Source: Corbicula japonica
Lineage: Eukaryota > Mollusca > Bivalvia > Venerida > Cyrenidae
Reading direction: 5' to 3'
Assembly (NCBI GenBank): GCA_038501625.1
Contig: JAZAYU010000005.1
Location: 8,494,001-8,558,000 of the forward strand
Length of the DNA: 64,000 nucleotides
The position numbers and the translations under genes were made by a program. Below, in pieces: positions 12,040 through 24,900 of this stretch. The first letter of the stretch is position 1, and the number at the start of each line of letters is the position of its first letter. The notes below the pieces were generated by a model. That model had not been told where the DNA came from, did no database searches, and saw nothing but the letters and a program-made list of their open reading frames with translations.

Positions 12040-12728
12040 ACACAAGGACAAGATGACACAGTCGAGGGAATGACTTTTATGTTCCAATCCATAAAACAAT
12101 GGTAAAATAAGTTTGAAAACAAAAAGGCGACATAACTTTATAATGCCCAAATATGAACCCAAATGCAATGAAGATCATATCAGAAGGCACAAGCATTTGG
12201 ATGTCTGTGGCTCAAAAGAGGGGCATATAACGGGAAAAGTTGTCTAAGGTCATATTTTTTGACACTTAAGTTGTTACTTTATTTAGAAAAAATTAGAGTT
12301 ATCTATTATTTTCTCATAAGAAAAAAGTGATTTATTTACACATTTCAATAATATAAAGTTATTTTTACTGTGAATGCCTAAAAAGCAAATTTATGACATC
12401 AATCAAAGGATTGATGTCACCTGTCCGAAGACACCTTTTTCTGTGATGGGCACCAAAATTCAGTCACAGACATGTGAGCGTGACGTAACAAAGTTGCAAC
12501 CGTCCCTGAATTCATTTGGAACACAGTATATAGAATGAACAAATATCACAGTGCTATGACTGTTTTTCGAAACAAAAAACATACACTGTTTTCTTATTTA
12601 ATGTACGCAACTTGCATTTTAAAACATTTTAAACATTTTAGCAAATAAAAGGAAAGTCCATTACTCATCGAGTCCCTTTAAGTTGTGGGCAATTCTCACT
12701 CGAAGCAATTTCTAGCTTGTTTTCACAC
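12040..12728. other. Downstream of AGXT2, nothing firm
   Basis: Contains CCGAAGACACCTTTTTCTGTG, related to the sequence near 9.5 kb. No gene seen. Confidence 0.4.
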
Positions 12729-12734
12729 TTTATT
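12729..12734 (-). promoter_or_regulatory. Candidate AGXT2 polyadenylation signal
   Basis: AATAAA on the minus strand about 75 nt past the stop codon. This would give a very short 3' UTR. Such hexamers are common in AT-rich DNA, so this is only the nearest candidate. Confidence 0.35.
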
Positions 12735-12808
12735 ACACTTTTTCACACTTTTTAAGAGGTGCTGTAAGTATATTGTAAAATAAGAGCATGTTTTTGGTGT
12801 CAATCGGC

Positions 12809-12904
12809 TTAAACCTCACATTTCTGTAGAGCATCTTTCATTACAGCGATGGTAAAATCTACATCCTCCTTCGTAATACACATTGGTGGCTTCACTCTAA
12901 AAAC
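12809..12904 (-). CDS. AGXT2: AGXT2 coding exon 14 (stop codon)
   Basis: 96 nt ending in TAA at 12811-12809. It encodes [20 protein letters not shown] through [19 protein letters not shown] matches the expected C-terminal region of the family. Confidence 0.94.
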   Translation of the reverse strand, partial: VFRVKPPMCITKEDVDFTIAVMKDALQKCEV

Positions 12905-15900
12905 CTGAAATGTGAATATATCAAAATTGTTTTTACATGTTAATAGATGTTATTATAATGTGATGTTTGGCAGATTAACCCGTTACTGTATACAATGTAT
13001 TTACATGTTTTATATTTGCGACCAGTGTAGATCCAGATAAGCCTGCACACTGGGTGTATACTGTTTGCTTCTTGGTCAGAAATATTCCAAAAAAAATCTA
13101 AAAGTGCTGGCTGATCTGGATCTACACTGGTCACACGTGTAAAAATGCGTACATATCAAGGAAAAAGTTAAGGTTACAGTCTAAGGCCCTTCACTTTCAT
13201 CCATCAAGTGCAATTGCAGTCAAAAGCTATCTAGCTAGCTTACAAAAAGTTTGTGTTTCAAGCCAGGTGTTCGCAGGTGTCTGAAACAACGCCTGTAATG
13301 GCACTAGGGATTCTCCTCCCCCAGAAAAAGCTGCAAGTCCACACCCAGATATAAACTCCTAAGAGATGTGGCAGGACTTAACCCACTTCTCCACAGATAC
13401 AGCATTATTGCATGAATGAACAGTCTAGATTCAAATCAGCTGGCACATTTATGCCATCAGATCAGGATTTACACTGTTTGCTTTAAGATTCATTAGATTG
13501 TTTCTGATATTTTCAAGACAGGACCAATGTAGATCCAGAATAAGACAGCATGGATGTGCAGGCTGATCTGGATTTAAACTGGACCACCACCTGTTAAAGG
13601 GCCTATATATGGAGTAAAGGGTTAAGCAATCAAATCAACTTAAAAATCACTGCAGTCTTCAAATGTCAACAATACTCACGTTTCCATAGAGACCGCCCTT
13701 CCCGACTAGAACACCGTCATCTTTCATTGCTTCCCAGATGTTGGCCATCTTGTCTGCTGGTAGCGGGGTTCTGGATGCCTAGTGATAACAACAACAACAA
13801 ACTGATCAACTTATAGTACACTGAACCCCTCTATTAAGACCACCATTGGAGCCTGAAAAATGTGGTTTTAATAAAGAGATGGTCTTAATTTCAGAATTAA
13901 AAATAATGCAAAACTGTTAAAACGGACATTAAAAAGTGGTCTTATTATTGGGGTGTTCTATATTTCTGATGGTCTTTATGCGTTTTTTTACTGTAGTAAT
14001 ATTCCAACTTAGTAACTAATTTTTAAGTATAACACTACTGTGGTAGATCTTCAAGTTGAGTTTTTGGATATTTTGCAATAGAAAAAATGCACAAATTCAA
14101 ACATCAGCGAAAATTATTAACCATGCAATAGCTTATCTAATGAGATCATTACAAATTTGTGAATAAATGCCCACGCAGAACTGTCATTTTGCAATTTCTC
14201 TGTAAAAATTCATCCCTGCCAAGTATAATGACACAACAGTAAATTGATTTTGTTATTTATTTTCCTTAATATTTCAGGGAGCTTTGTATGCACAAAGTGG
14301 GATATATAACAACAAAGAAAAAACAAAAATAATAAAAATTATGTAAATACCCCTTTACAATCTCAAAGCCTTACTTCATGAGTAAGCAATTCTACACCAA
14401 TCATTAGCCCCTTGCCCCCAAGGTTTTCTAAAATCTCTAACCCTTACCTTATCAGTAACCAATTCTACACCAATCATTAGCCCCTTGCCCCTAAGGTTCT
14501 CTACAATCTCTAACCCTTACCTTATCAGTAACCAATTCTACACCAATCATTAGCCCCTTGCCCCTAAGGTTCTCTACAATCTCTAACCCTTACCTTATCA
14601 GTAACCAATTCTACACCAATCATCAGCCCCTTGCCCCTAACGTCCCCTACGATTTCGAACTGCTCCCGGAGTTTCATAAGCTCTTCAATGAAGTAGGTTC
14701 CGACAGTATGGGCGTTCTGCTGAATATTTTCTTCATCTATCACCTACAACAAGAGATTTTATATTAACACTATCCTTTATATACAAACACCTAACTGGCA
14801 TGAAGGAACAGTGTAGATCCAGATCAGCCAACACATCCTTGCCATCTTATCAGGTTCTACACTGTTTGCTTTTTTATTTATTATGTTATTTCTTTCCAAA
14901 TAGCGAACAGTGTGGATCCTGATCAGACGGCTTGGATGGCAGGCTGATCTGGATCTTCACTGTTTGTATATGCAATAAAATGCGTATAAATATATGGAGT
15001 ACAGGATTGACCTTTAACATGACAAATTGGGGGACATCAAAGGAAAATGTTACTTCTGAAAGTTAACTTTGATCCTTGAAATAATGTCATATAGTTGAGC
15101 AGACGTCACTGCTTATTATGCATTTCTTGATAAAATGACTTTTTTTTATCATGGTTTCGTTATATTTTGTGGGGGTTAATTATTCCCCCTATTTTATAAT
15201 AAGGAAATGCACGAAATCACACCAAGCAAATTCAAATTGGATATTTAATTTTTATAAGAATAATAAAACTGCTTGAATTTATGTTCACATAACATGTTTT
15301 CTATCTCCTGATACTTCAAAAGTTAAAATATTTAAACAAAATCACCTCTTGGTTATCAGAAAAAAATAAAAATAACCTTATAAATCTAAAAGAGAAGTTT
15401 AGATCCTGATCAGAGTGCATGGATGTGCCATCTGATCTGGATCTAAACTGTTCTCCCATAAAAGCTATATCTTGTCGTCAAAGGTTAAGAACTGTAAGCT
15501 TCATTAACCTTTCACTCCATAGAAATGACTTGTTTGGCATGGCAAACTGTGTAGATCCAGATCAGCTGGCACATCTGTGCCATCTGATTAGGATCTTCAC
15601 TGTTATCTTTTAGATTCAATAGGTTATTTCTGACCAAGAATCAATCAGTATAGAGCCAGATCAGATGTCACAGATTTGCCAGCTGATCTGGATCTACACT
15701 GGTCACAGATGTAAAAAAAAGAAAATATGGAATAAAGGATTAAAACAGACGTGGTCTTACATCAAGAACAGCTGAACCGACAGCTGAGGCCACTGGATTC
15801 CCTCCATACGTGTTGAAGTGTAAAGCTTTTCCCATACTGGATGCAATCTCTGCAGTTGTTATCACGGCACCCATAGGGAAACCATTTCCTATTCCTTTAG

Positions 15901-18900
15901 CCATCACAACTGTAAAGATAAAGCATATCATACTGAAGGCATTAAATTTTCTTAAGCAATGAAACTTTGAAAATTTATCAAAATCATTTACAATACCTTT
16001 AGCCATTACAACTGAAATGGCTTATTCTGCCCAAGAAACAAAGTTTAGATCCAGATCTAATAACTGGGATGTTCTGGCTGATCTGGATCTTCAATGGCTG
16101 GCCATGTGATATAAGGCATTAACATGGAGCAGACATGGGGTCATTGAAATTTGAAATTGTAACCGAGTGTAATTAGTTACAAAATCTGATGTAACTGAGC
16201 GAAATTTGTAATTTAATAGATTTTCAATTTAAAGTAATGGTAATGTAATTCATTTCATTGTAAAAAGACATGTAATTTCAATTACATATCGGTTAACATA
16301 CCTAATAGAAGATTTTAAATTGTCAACATAGGTATGAGTAGATGTAGATGATTGGGTTCAAAGTTGTTGTTATACTCACCAATGTCGGGCACGACACCGT
16401 GTGATTGAAAGCCCCAGTAATGTGTTCCTAATCTACCAAACCCAGTCTGCACCTGTAAAATGGTTTATTTATATTTTTAACCCTTTCCTTGATTTATACG
16501 CAATTTTACGTGTGTGCGACCAGTGTAGATCCAGATCAGCCAGGACATTTGTGTCATTGTATCTGGATCTGCACTGGTCGCATTTTGGTAAGAAATAACC
16601 AAATGAATCACAAAGTGAACAGTTTAGATCTTGATAAGAAGGCAAGGATGTGCCGGCTTATCTGGATCTAAACTGTTCGCCCTAGCAATAAAGGTGTATC
16701 TATACAGGAAAGGGTTAAAGAAAGATGATGCAGGCGTACAAGAAGCCCATACGGCAAGATCGCCTAGCTACATAACTCCTGGGACACTACCAACTGAGGT
16801 AGCTGGGACAACTCCATAAATGTTTGCCCATCATTATAAGACACCAGTAACTGCTTAATACTGATACAGTTCTGACTTTTGCATGCTGTGACTTTCTAAA
16901 TAAATCTTCCAATAATGTGCCAAGGTAAACATCAACAGATATGGAGGCTGATCTGGATCTACAATGGTTGCCCACAAGATATGAGCCATATCCCATGGGG
17001 TAAAACTTTCATTTCCCCCCCCCCCCCCCAGTTTGCCTGCCATATTTCAGGAAAAAATACATCAAATGCACCTACGGGTATTAACCAATATTATTAAGCT
17101 GTATGCATGTGGTTACTTAAATTATAATAGCTGCATGCCTTTTTTAAAAGTTGAAAAAAGAAAGATTATTCATAATTATCAAAAGAAACTTGACCCTTTC
17201 CTCCATAAATACGCATCTTTACCCATGTGCGACCAGTGTAGATCTAGATCAGCTGGCACATCCATGCCGTCTGATCAGGATCTGCACTGGTCGCATTTTG
17301 GTAAAAAATAACGTAACAAATCAAAAAGCGAACAGTTTAGATCCTGATCAGCCAGCAGTTTAGATCCTGATCAGACGACATGGATGTGCTGGCTGATGTG
17401 GATCTAAACTGTTCACCCATGCAATTTAGGTGTACCTATCGAGGAGAGTTGACATTTACTAACCATTAAAGTACTATGGTTGTGAAATCAGGCAGCAGAT
17501 AATTGTGATGTAACATGAATTTAGGATTTTACTTAGCCTGCCACCAGCTGGATGGTTTATTAAAGAAAACACTGGAATACTTATTATCTTCTTTTTTATT
17601 AAATGACATTTCATTTTCCCTTTTTTACTGATGTGCTGAACCATCTATGTTCTGGGGGATAAGGGAAGTAAAATGTATATCAGTAAGGTACCTGCAGGAG
17701 TTGGCTTTTTTTGGAGGTATTGACAATTATTGTATAAGTGACATGAGACTGTATAACAGAACATAGGGATGGGAGCCAGTCTAGGTTTCACTGAGAAAAT
17801 GTAATTTTTTTGGTAATGAAAATGGAAAAAGAGTTTCCTTTTTTATACATAGAAAATGTTTTGTAGTATAATAAAAAAAGTAACTTGGTTTAATTAATTA
17901 AAGGGTATTTAAGGATATATTTGCTGGTCAATTCATTATCTTATCCCTCACCTGCGGCTAAAATAATGTGAAACCACAGACAGCAAATAAATCATCACAT
18001 ACTCTGCCAATACACCATATCAGTTTGTCATAATCACTTTTTATTTGAAAATGCCACCTTAAATATTTTAAAAATACAAACACATCTCTGTTGTCTGATC
18101 CAGATCTACACATTTCACTTGCCATATGTATTTAAAAGCAAACAGTGAAGATAAGGATCAGAATGCACGCATGTTCCAGCTTAACTGGAGTTACACTGCT
18201 CATACAATAAAATCTGGATCTACACATTTCATTTGCTTAATATTTACACTTCAACTTCGTCCTCTATGATAAAGTCTTATTCATCAAACAGATCATAGTT
18301 TCTGTTGGTAAACAGTGTGACATATTATTTTAAAAGGCGTGGCTAAAGTAGAGCCATTCATAATTTGTTAGATGTTGCACAATGTTTTCACATGTGACGT
18401 CACCGAGCACGAACATTTGGCCATGCATAGCTACGTAAATATAAGGATTGAATCAATATTTAATGGTTTTCATTTGCGTAGTTGTTTTCCATACGCAAAT
18501 GAAAACCATTAAATATTGATTCAATCCTTGAATGTATTTTAAAGCAAAAAGTGTAGATCCTGATCAGAAGGCATGGTTATGCCAGGTTATCTGGATTTAC
18601 ACTTCTAGCCCATGCAATAAAAGCCATATCCCATGGATTAAAGGTTTATACCTCGTCTGATATGCAGAGTCCACCTTGAGATCGGATTCTCTCGAAGGCT
18701 CGCTTGATAAAGTTCTTCGGAAACTGCACAGTTCCTCCTACTCCCTACAAACACAATTACAATACTGATAATACATTATTTTGCTTATTTTTTTTTTCGT
18801 ATTTTGCGCTTGGCAGGGTGCACAAATGAAACCCCAGGAAATCTTTATTACATATTATCTAATCCTATGCAAAAAAGTTAGGCCCGGAAATATTAAATGA

Positions 18901-21900
18901 TATAACAGTATTTTATTTTATACTTTCTAGCAAATAATATCACTTTCTAGATGAAATAAAATTGATATTCTATAGTTTTGAAATGGTGGATTATAATTTT
19001 TGTTTTCACTGTTGTTTTTTTTCATGCTGGTACCCGTATGCACATAATATTCCCAATGAAAACATTTTGAAAATGGGTTCAAGTTTGGGTTTTAGATATC
19101 TTGATGTAACATCAAAAACTTTTGTTGCACCATTCCATGTAATTTTTTTGTCAAAATCATGCAAATTATGCATTGAAAACATGAAATAAAAAGAAAATTT
19201 TTGATCAGTGAAAGATATATATTTTACTTGTGAAAAATTACAGAGCTCACTAACTACAAATTATCTTCTACCTTATTACTCAAAAGTGATTTTTCATAAG
19301 GATGTCAAAAGATATCTGAATATCTGGATATCTGTTTGGATCATTGGATATCGAAATGAATTTTGGCAGCCTGATATTCTTTTGCAACAATTGAAAACAG
19401 ACTATGGAAACAATGATTTAATTCCATTTTTAGCAAAAATGATTTTTTTATTACTTTTATGAAAATGACAGTTTAATCTCCCACACTTCTGTGAACAAAG
19501 TCTTGTATCAAGATATCCGAATATACATTCGGATCATTAGGCAGATATCCAGATTCCAAATTCGGTATCTGTTGACATCCTTATTTTTTACATATGACTC
19601 AAAATTTGATAAGGATTATTTCTAAGATTGTCTTTGTTCCTAACGTAAGGTTAAAACGTTAATATATTAGCTGGGATTCTGAAAATTTGTTCATTTGTCA
19701 TCAGATTTGTGCCAAAAAGGAATGAGCCGGCAAACTATTGAAGCGGTACAGCGGTTGAAACTTGGTAGGGTCAAAAACTTGGGATAACACGGAAAGCGAT
19801 CCCTATCAAATTTTGAGTAGTATATTTATTTTATACAAATTGTCATAAGCTTATACACTTACTTGAATAGATTCAGCAAAGAAAGCTCCGATTCTGCCTT
19901 TGGGCATAGAGAACCTGAGCACGTCTTCTAGCTGTTCCATGTACATGTCTGTCGCCTTACAACAATCTGGCGAACAATCACAGTCTCGCAGTGTCTGAAA
20001 ACACATTCCATGTTTAATTTGTTATGTTTAAGATTGTGTACTTTGTACCTGGATATATTTATTGATATTTTGTTAATGGAAATGGTGTAAAGTTAAACCC
20101 CAGTGAAATCAAATTATTTATCTTATTTTATTAATTTTATGAGAATATTGCAAATGCGCTAATTTATGTCTGCGCAAAAATATCTTTTACCTCTTTTGCG
20201 CGAAATTTGATTCCGCGAAATTAAATAATACCACAGTATTTGATAATCATTGAAACCTATAGCACATGTTTTTACCTGAGATACTGAGTCTCTACAGTAC
20301 TTTCCTCCCCACGGTCCTCGGTAAGGGTCTGCATTCATCGTCTGAAAGTATACAATTCTTAGGTAGAACTACACTTGAATTATTTATATCGTATTAACCC
20401 TTTCCTCCATATACACGCCTTTATGGCAAACAGATCCTGTGCTGGTTGATCTGGATCTAAACTGGTCGCACCCATGTAAAAGGGCATATATATGGAGGAA
20501 AAGTTTAATTTGCTTGTTTGGCTGTTGTTGGTGGAATAAACTCTTGAAGAACATACTTTATGTCAGATTTGCAAACACTTTAAATCTAAATCTGCCCAAA
20601 CATTGCTCTTTGTGAACAGGGTCTTTACAGTTATGAGTTTAAACCTGTTAAATTACAATAGAATGGTAAGACTAGATGGGTGTCGAGATAAAAATAAAAG
20701 GAATATAATTTGAAAGTTTGATAAAGAAATTTTAAGAAATGGCAAAGTTATAGTCAATGTTAAGTTTTTGGTTTAAAAATCCAAGTACAAAAAGGATCAT
20801 AACTCCATCAAATGTGATCTTAACCTAAAGAATGTGATATCATCACAAGCATGTAGTCATGAACAATATAATTTAAAAGTTTGATGAAGAAATATTGAAA
20901 TATGGCCAAGTTATAGCCAATGGCAGCTCAAATATGGTTCAAATTCATGCACTTGCCTCTGACCGCAAAATAAGCAAAAATTAACCCTAAGGAAAAAAGA
21001 AAAATACCACAGTATTATACAGTCAAACGGGTATTAAGCAGTCACCCAAGGGACTGACAAAAAGTGGCTGCTTAAGACAGGTGTCTGTTTAAAAAAATTA
21101 AAATTAGAACACAATGTCAGTTTAGGACAAATTCAAACTTGCTGAAAGCAGGTGGTTGCTTAGGCAGGTTCAACTCTAAACAATTTACAGCTGGATTTAT
21201 GTTCCAATAAAATTATGTTAACTCTAATTCTGCTTCCTCTAATTTTGACTCTAACAAAAAACTAGACAAAGTACAAGTGTATAATGCTAGGATCACCAAT
21301 ATATGCCAAAGTTTAGTGTAGGGTTTAAATTCATGCACTTGCACACAATAACCAAAAAAATAACCTTAAGCAAAATAAAAAGATACCACAGAATACTAAC
21401 AGGCATCTAGTATTAACCCTTTCCTCCAGAGACATACCTTTATTGCGTGTGCGAACAGTGTAGATCCAGATCAGCCGGCACATTTGTGCTGTCTGATCAG
21501 GATCTGCACTATTTGCTTTTTGATTCGTTAGGTTGTTTCTGACCAAAATGCAACCAGCGCAGATCCTGATCAGACGGCACAGATGTGCCGGCTGATCTGG
21601 ATCTACACTGTTCGCACACACAATAAAGGTGTGTCTCTGGAGGAAAGGGTTAATACTAGATGCCTGTTAGTATTCTACACTGTCACATATGCGTAAACAT
21701 TGGTATATATGAAGGAAAGGGTTAAAAGGAAACCCTTGGCTCTGCAGAGATTTACCTGATGTATACCAAATCCAGTGGGGCAGTTAAATCTCCATGTATT
21801 AAGGGCAGTTAGACCCATCAAATAGGGACTCGCTCCGTGATAGGCATTCCTGAAAAGAAAAATTACACTTTAAACCCTTTCCTCCATATATAGACCATAG

Positions 21901-24900
21901 TGGTAATTTCTAAGACTGGTCATTTTCTAAGACAAAGTTCAAATTTAACCAATCAGATTGCTGAGACCTAAGATTGGTTTCCTTTTTCAGTTTTATTACT
22001 TTGGGACCTAATAAATATTGTTCTTTTCACAACAAGATCAGCACAAAGATTATTTAACCCTTTCCTCTATAGACACACATTTATTGCGTGGGCGAACAGT
22101 GTAGATCCAGATCAGCCTGCACATCTGTGCTGTCTGTCAGGATCTAAACTGTTTGCCTTTAGATTCTTTAGGTTTAATCTGACCAAAATGTGACCAGTGC
22201 AGATCCTGATCAGATGGCTGATCTGGATCTACACTGGTAGTACATGCATAAAATTGCACATATATGGAGGAAAGGGTTAATCCCTTAACTCCATATATAT
22301 GCCTTTTACCATAAAGGCTACCCGTGCAGATCCATGCTATCTGATCTGGAGCTACACATGTCACCTTTTGGTCAGAAATAACCTAATGAATCAAAAGCTA
22401 CTGTGCAGATCCTAATAAGATGGCATGGATGTGCTGGTTGATCTGGATCTACACTGTTTGACCATTGGCTAACAGCCATATCTCATGGAGAAAAGGCTTA
22501 AATAATCAGTAAAAGCTAACAAAGAATATTTATGTGGTTAATCACTGTTTGATTTTGAGCTATAATTTCAACAATTTTGTCAAGTCAGCAAAAAAGTTTT
22601 GGTAATAGTTTTTTGGTTATTTGGGTTGTCTCTATTTCACAACAACATCCTGTTGACTTTTATCTCTGACCTCGGTGATAGGTGAGAATTCTCAATTAAA
22701 TACACTATAGTTGACAAATTAAGATGACGCATTCTTTTACATGTAGTTACTATCATTTTATAACAATAGTAGTAAAACTATAATATCTCCTATCAGTTTT
22801 ACTCCATATATATGTGTTTAACCCTTTCCTGGATATATACGCATTTTTACGCATGTGCGACCAGTGTAGATCCAGATCAGCCGGCACATCTGTGCCGTCT
22901 GATCAGGATCTGCACTGGTCGCATTTTGGTCAGAAATAACCTAATGAATCAAAAAGCGAACAGTTTAGATCCTGATCAGACGGCACGGATGTGCTGTCTG
23001 ATCTGGATCTAAACTGTTCGCCCTAGCAATAAAGGTGTGTCTGTACAGGAAAGGGTTAAACGCATGTTTGACCAGTGTAGAGTGAGATCAGCTAGTACAT
23101 CCATGCTATCTGGATCTACACTGGTCATATCTTGGGCCAGAAATAATCTAATGAACGTAAAAGCAAACAGTGTAGATCCAGTCGCCATTTCAGCCAATTA
23201 TATACTTGAGATTAGAGACTGGTTTCCAATCTCAGTTTTATAACCTACAGTTTTTATCTGCTGAATTAACACTTAACTCTATGGATAAAGCTTATACACC
23301 ATGTGCGACTTTTTGGTCCAAAATAAAAGCGAACAGTGCAGATGCCCACACCATAAATTCGTATCAATGAAAAAAGGGTTAAGAAGTAAATTGCTAGGTG
23401 TCGATTGTCATGTGTCCATTCTATAAAACTATTTTAGCTTTGTATACTCTTATGCTTTAATGGTTAGAGTTAAATAAAGTTCTGTTCTGTTCTGTTGTGC
23501 TTAAAGTGCTTATAGCCTGGATACACAGTCTTATTTGGGTCAGTAACCTTGGTCAGTAACCCAAGTAAGTAACCTGCACTGTTTTCATGTCATGAGGATA
23601 TATTAAATTGCTCTATTTACTTGTGAGTTCAATGCTTAAAAGAGGAATCAATAAATACAATCACTAAGTTTCAATAAGAAAGAAAAAAATACGGCAATAA
23701 GTGCATAAAGGTTTTAAACATGGCCATTACCACAAATGTAAAACAGCTATGATTATTTACTGCTTTTGTCCTCTTCAGCAGGAAATAGCATTCATAATAT
23801 TAAAGAGACACTCCATAATAATTTATTTATTTCAAAAGAAAATTCATATCATCGCACCATCAAATATTAAATACAAAAGCTCCTAGTAATAGATGTTTGT
23901 TACTATGTACGTCCAAATTATTGGGTTCGACATCACTAAGGAGCAAAAAGATTTCCATTAATATTAAGTTCATCATGTGATTACCATGACCGACAGTGAA
24001 GCAATATAGCGTAAAGAATTAAGAGATATCTGTCTACAGTTGAAACATATGGTATTTTCCTTGTGCTTTGGACAGCATTTGTCACATTTGCAAGTACAAT
24101 GGTATTATTTAATTTGAAGATGGGTTAGGGGAATATAGTTTTCTGAGTTTGAGTTTACGAATTAAAAGAAAACTATTTTCCCTTCGGTATAAGTAAGTCA
24201 CAAACAGGTGATTTTGCGCGCTATAGGTCATAGCACACGGGCTTTCAGTGCATAATGTATAATGTGGTCATTCAGCTTTGCGAGGCGTAACTGGACGGTC
24301 ATACAATTTTAACAGATTTTATATGTCATTTGATTAAGATAAGTATCAACAAGAAATGTTATTCATTGTTTGATATATTAAGTTTATGGAGAAATTTAAA
24401 GAAAAATTGGCAATGTCATTTCTGTGTTAAGATTGATGGTTTAATACTATTGTTTGTTGTATGCACATGTTGCGCCTCGCAAGTGCTTGTCGTACGACTA
24501 TCAAATAACAATCTGAAATTTTATTTGTAGTTTGTGTTGCTTTATAAAGTTAACTAGTTTTTGACGGAATGGTGCGGAAGGGAAGTCAAATTTCGTGAAG
24601 AAGATATAAAAGAAATTTTTGCTTTATATGATTGAGGAATGTGCTGGCTGATCTGGATCTACACTGTTCGCACATGTGATAAAATGAATATATAAAGAGT
24701 AAAGGTATAAAGCTGCCTGGTCATGGTTTAGTGTGAAATATTTCAATGTCTCAGCTGTTGTTAATATACTAATGGACAAAAGTCTTGTCCGGTAAGGTTT
24801 TCCATAATATCTTTTGAAACTCGAAGATTTCAACTCAAAACTCGATATTTTCAACTCAAAACTCGAAGATATCAACTTGAAACTCGATATTTACTGCTCG

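Noticed and set aside
15740..16006. An additional AGXT2 exon starting MAKGIVNDF
   Set aside because: It is the decayed copy of exon 11's edge joined by open intron sequence; the spliced frame does not need it.
22812..23012. Repeated open frames with phrases such as [28 protein letters not shown]
   Set aside because: They are six-frame translations of the family A palindrome. They occur on both strands wherever A occurs and have no gene context; the same applies to most 60-100-codon frames here.
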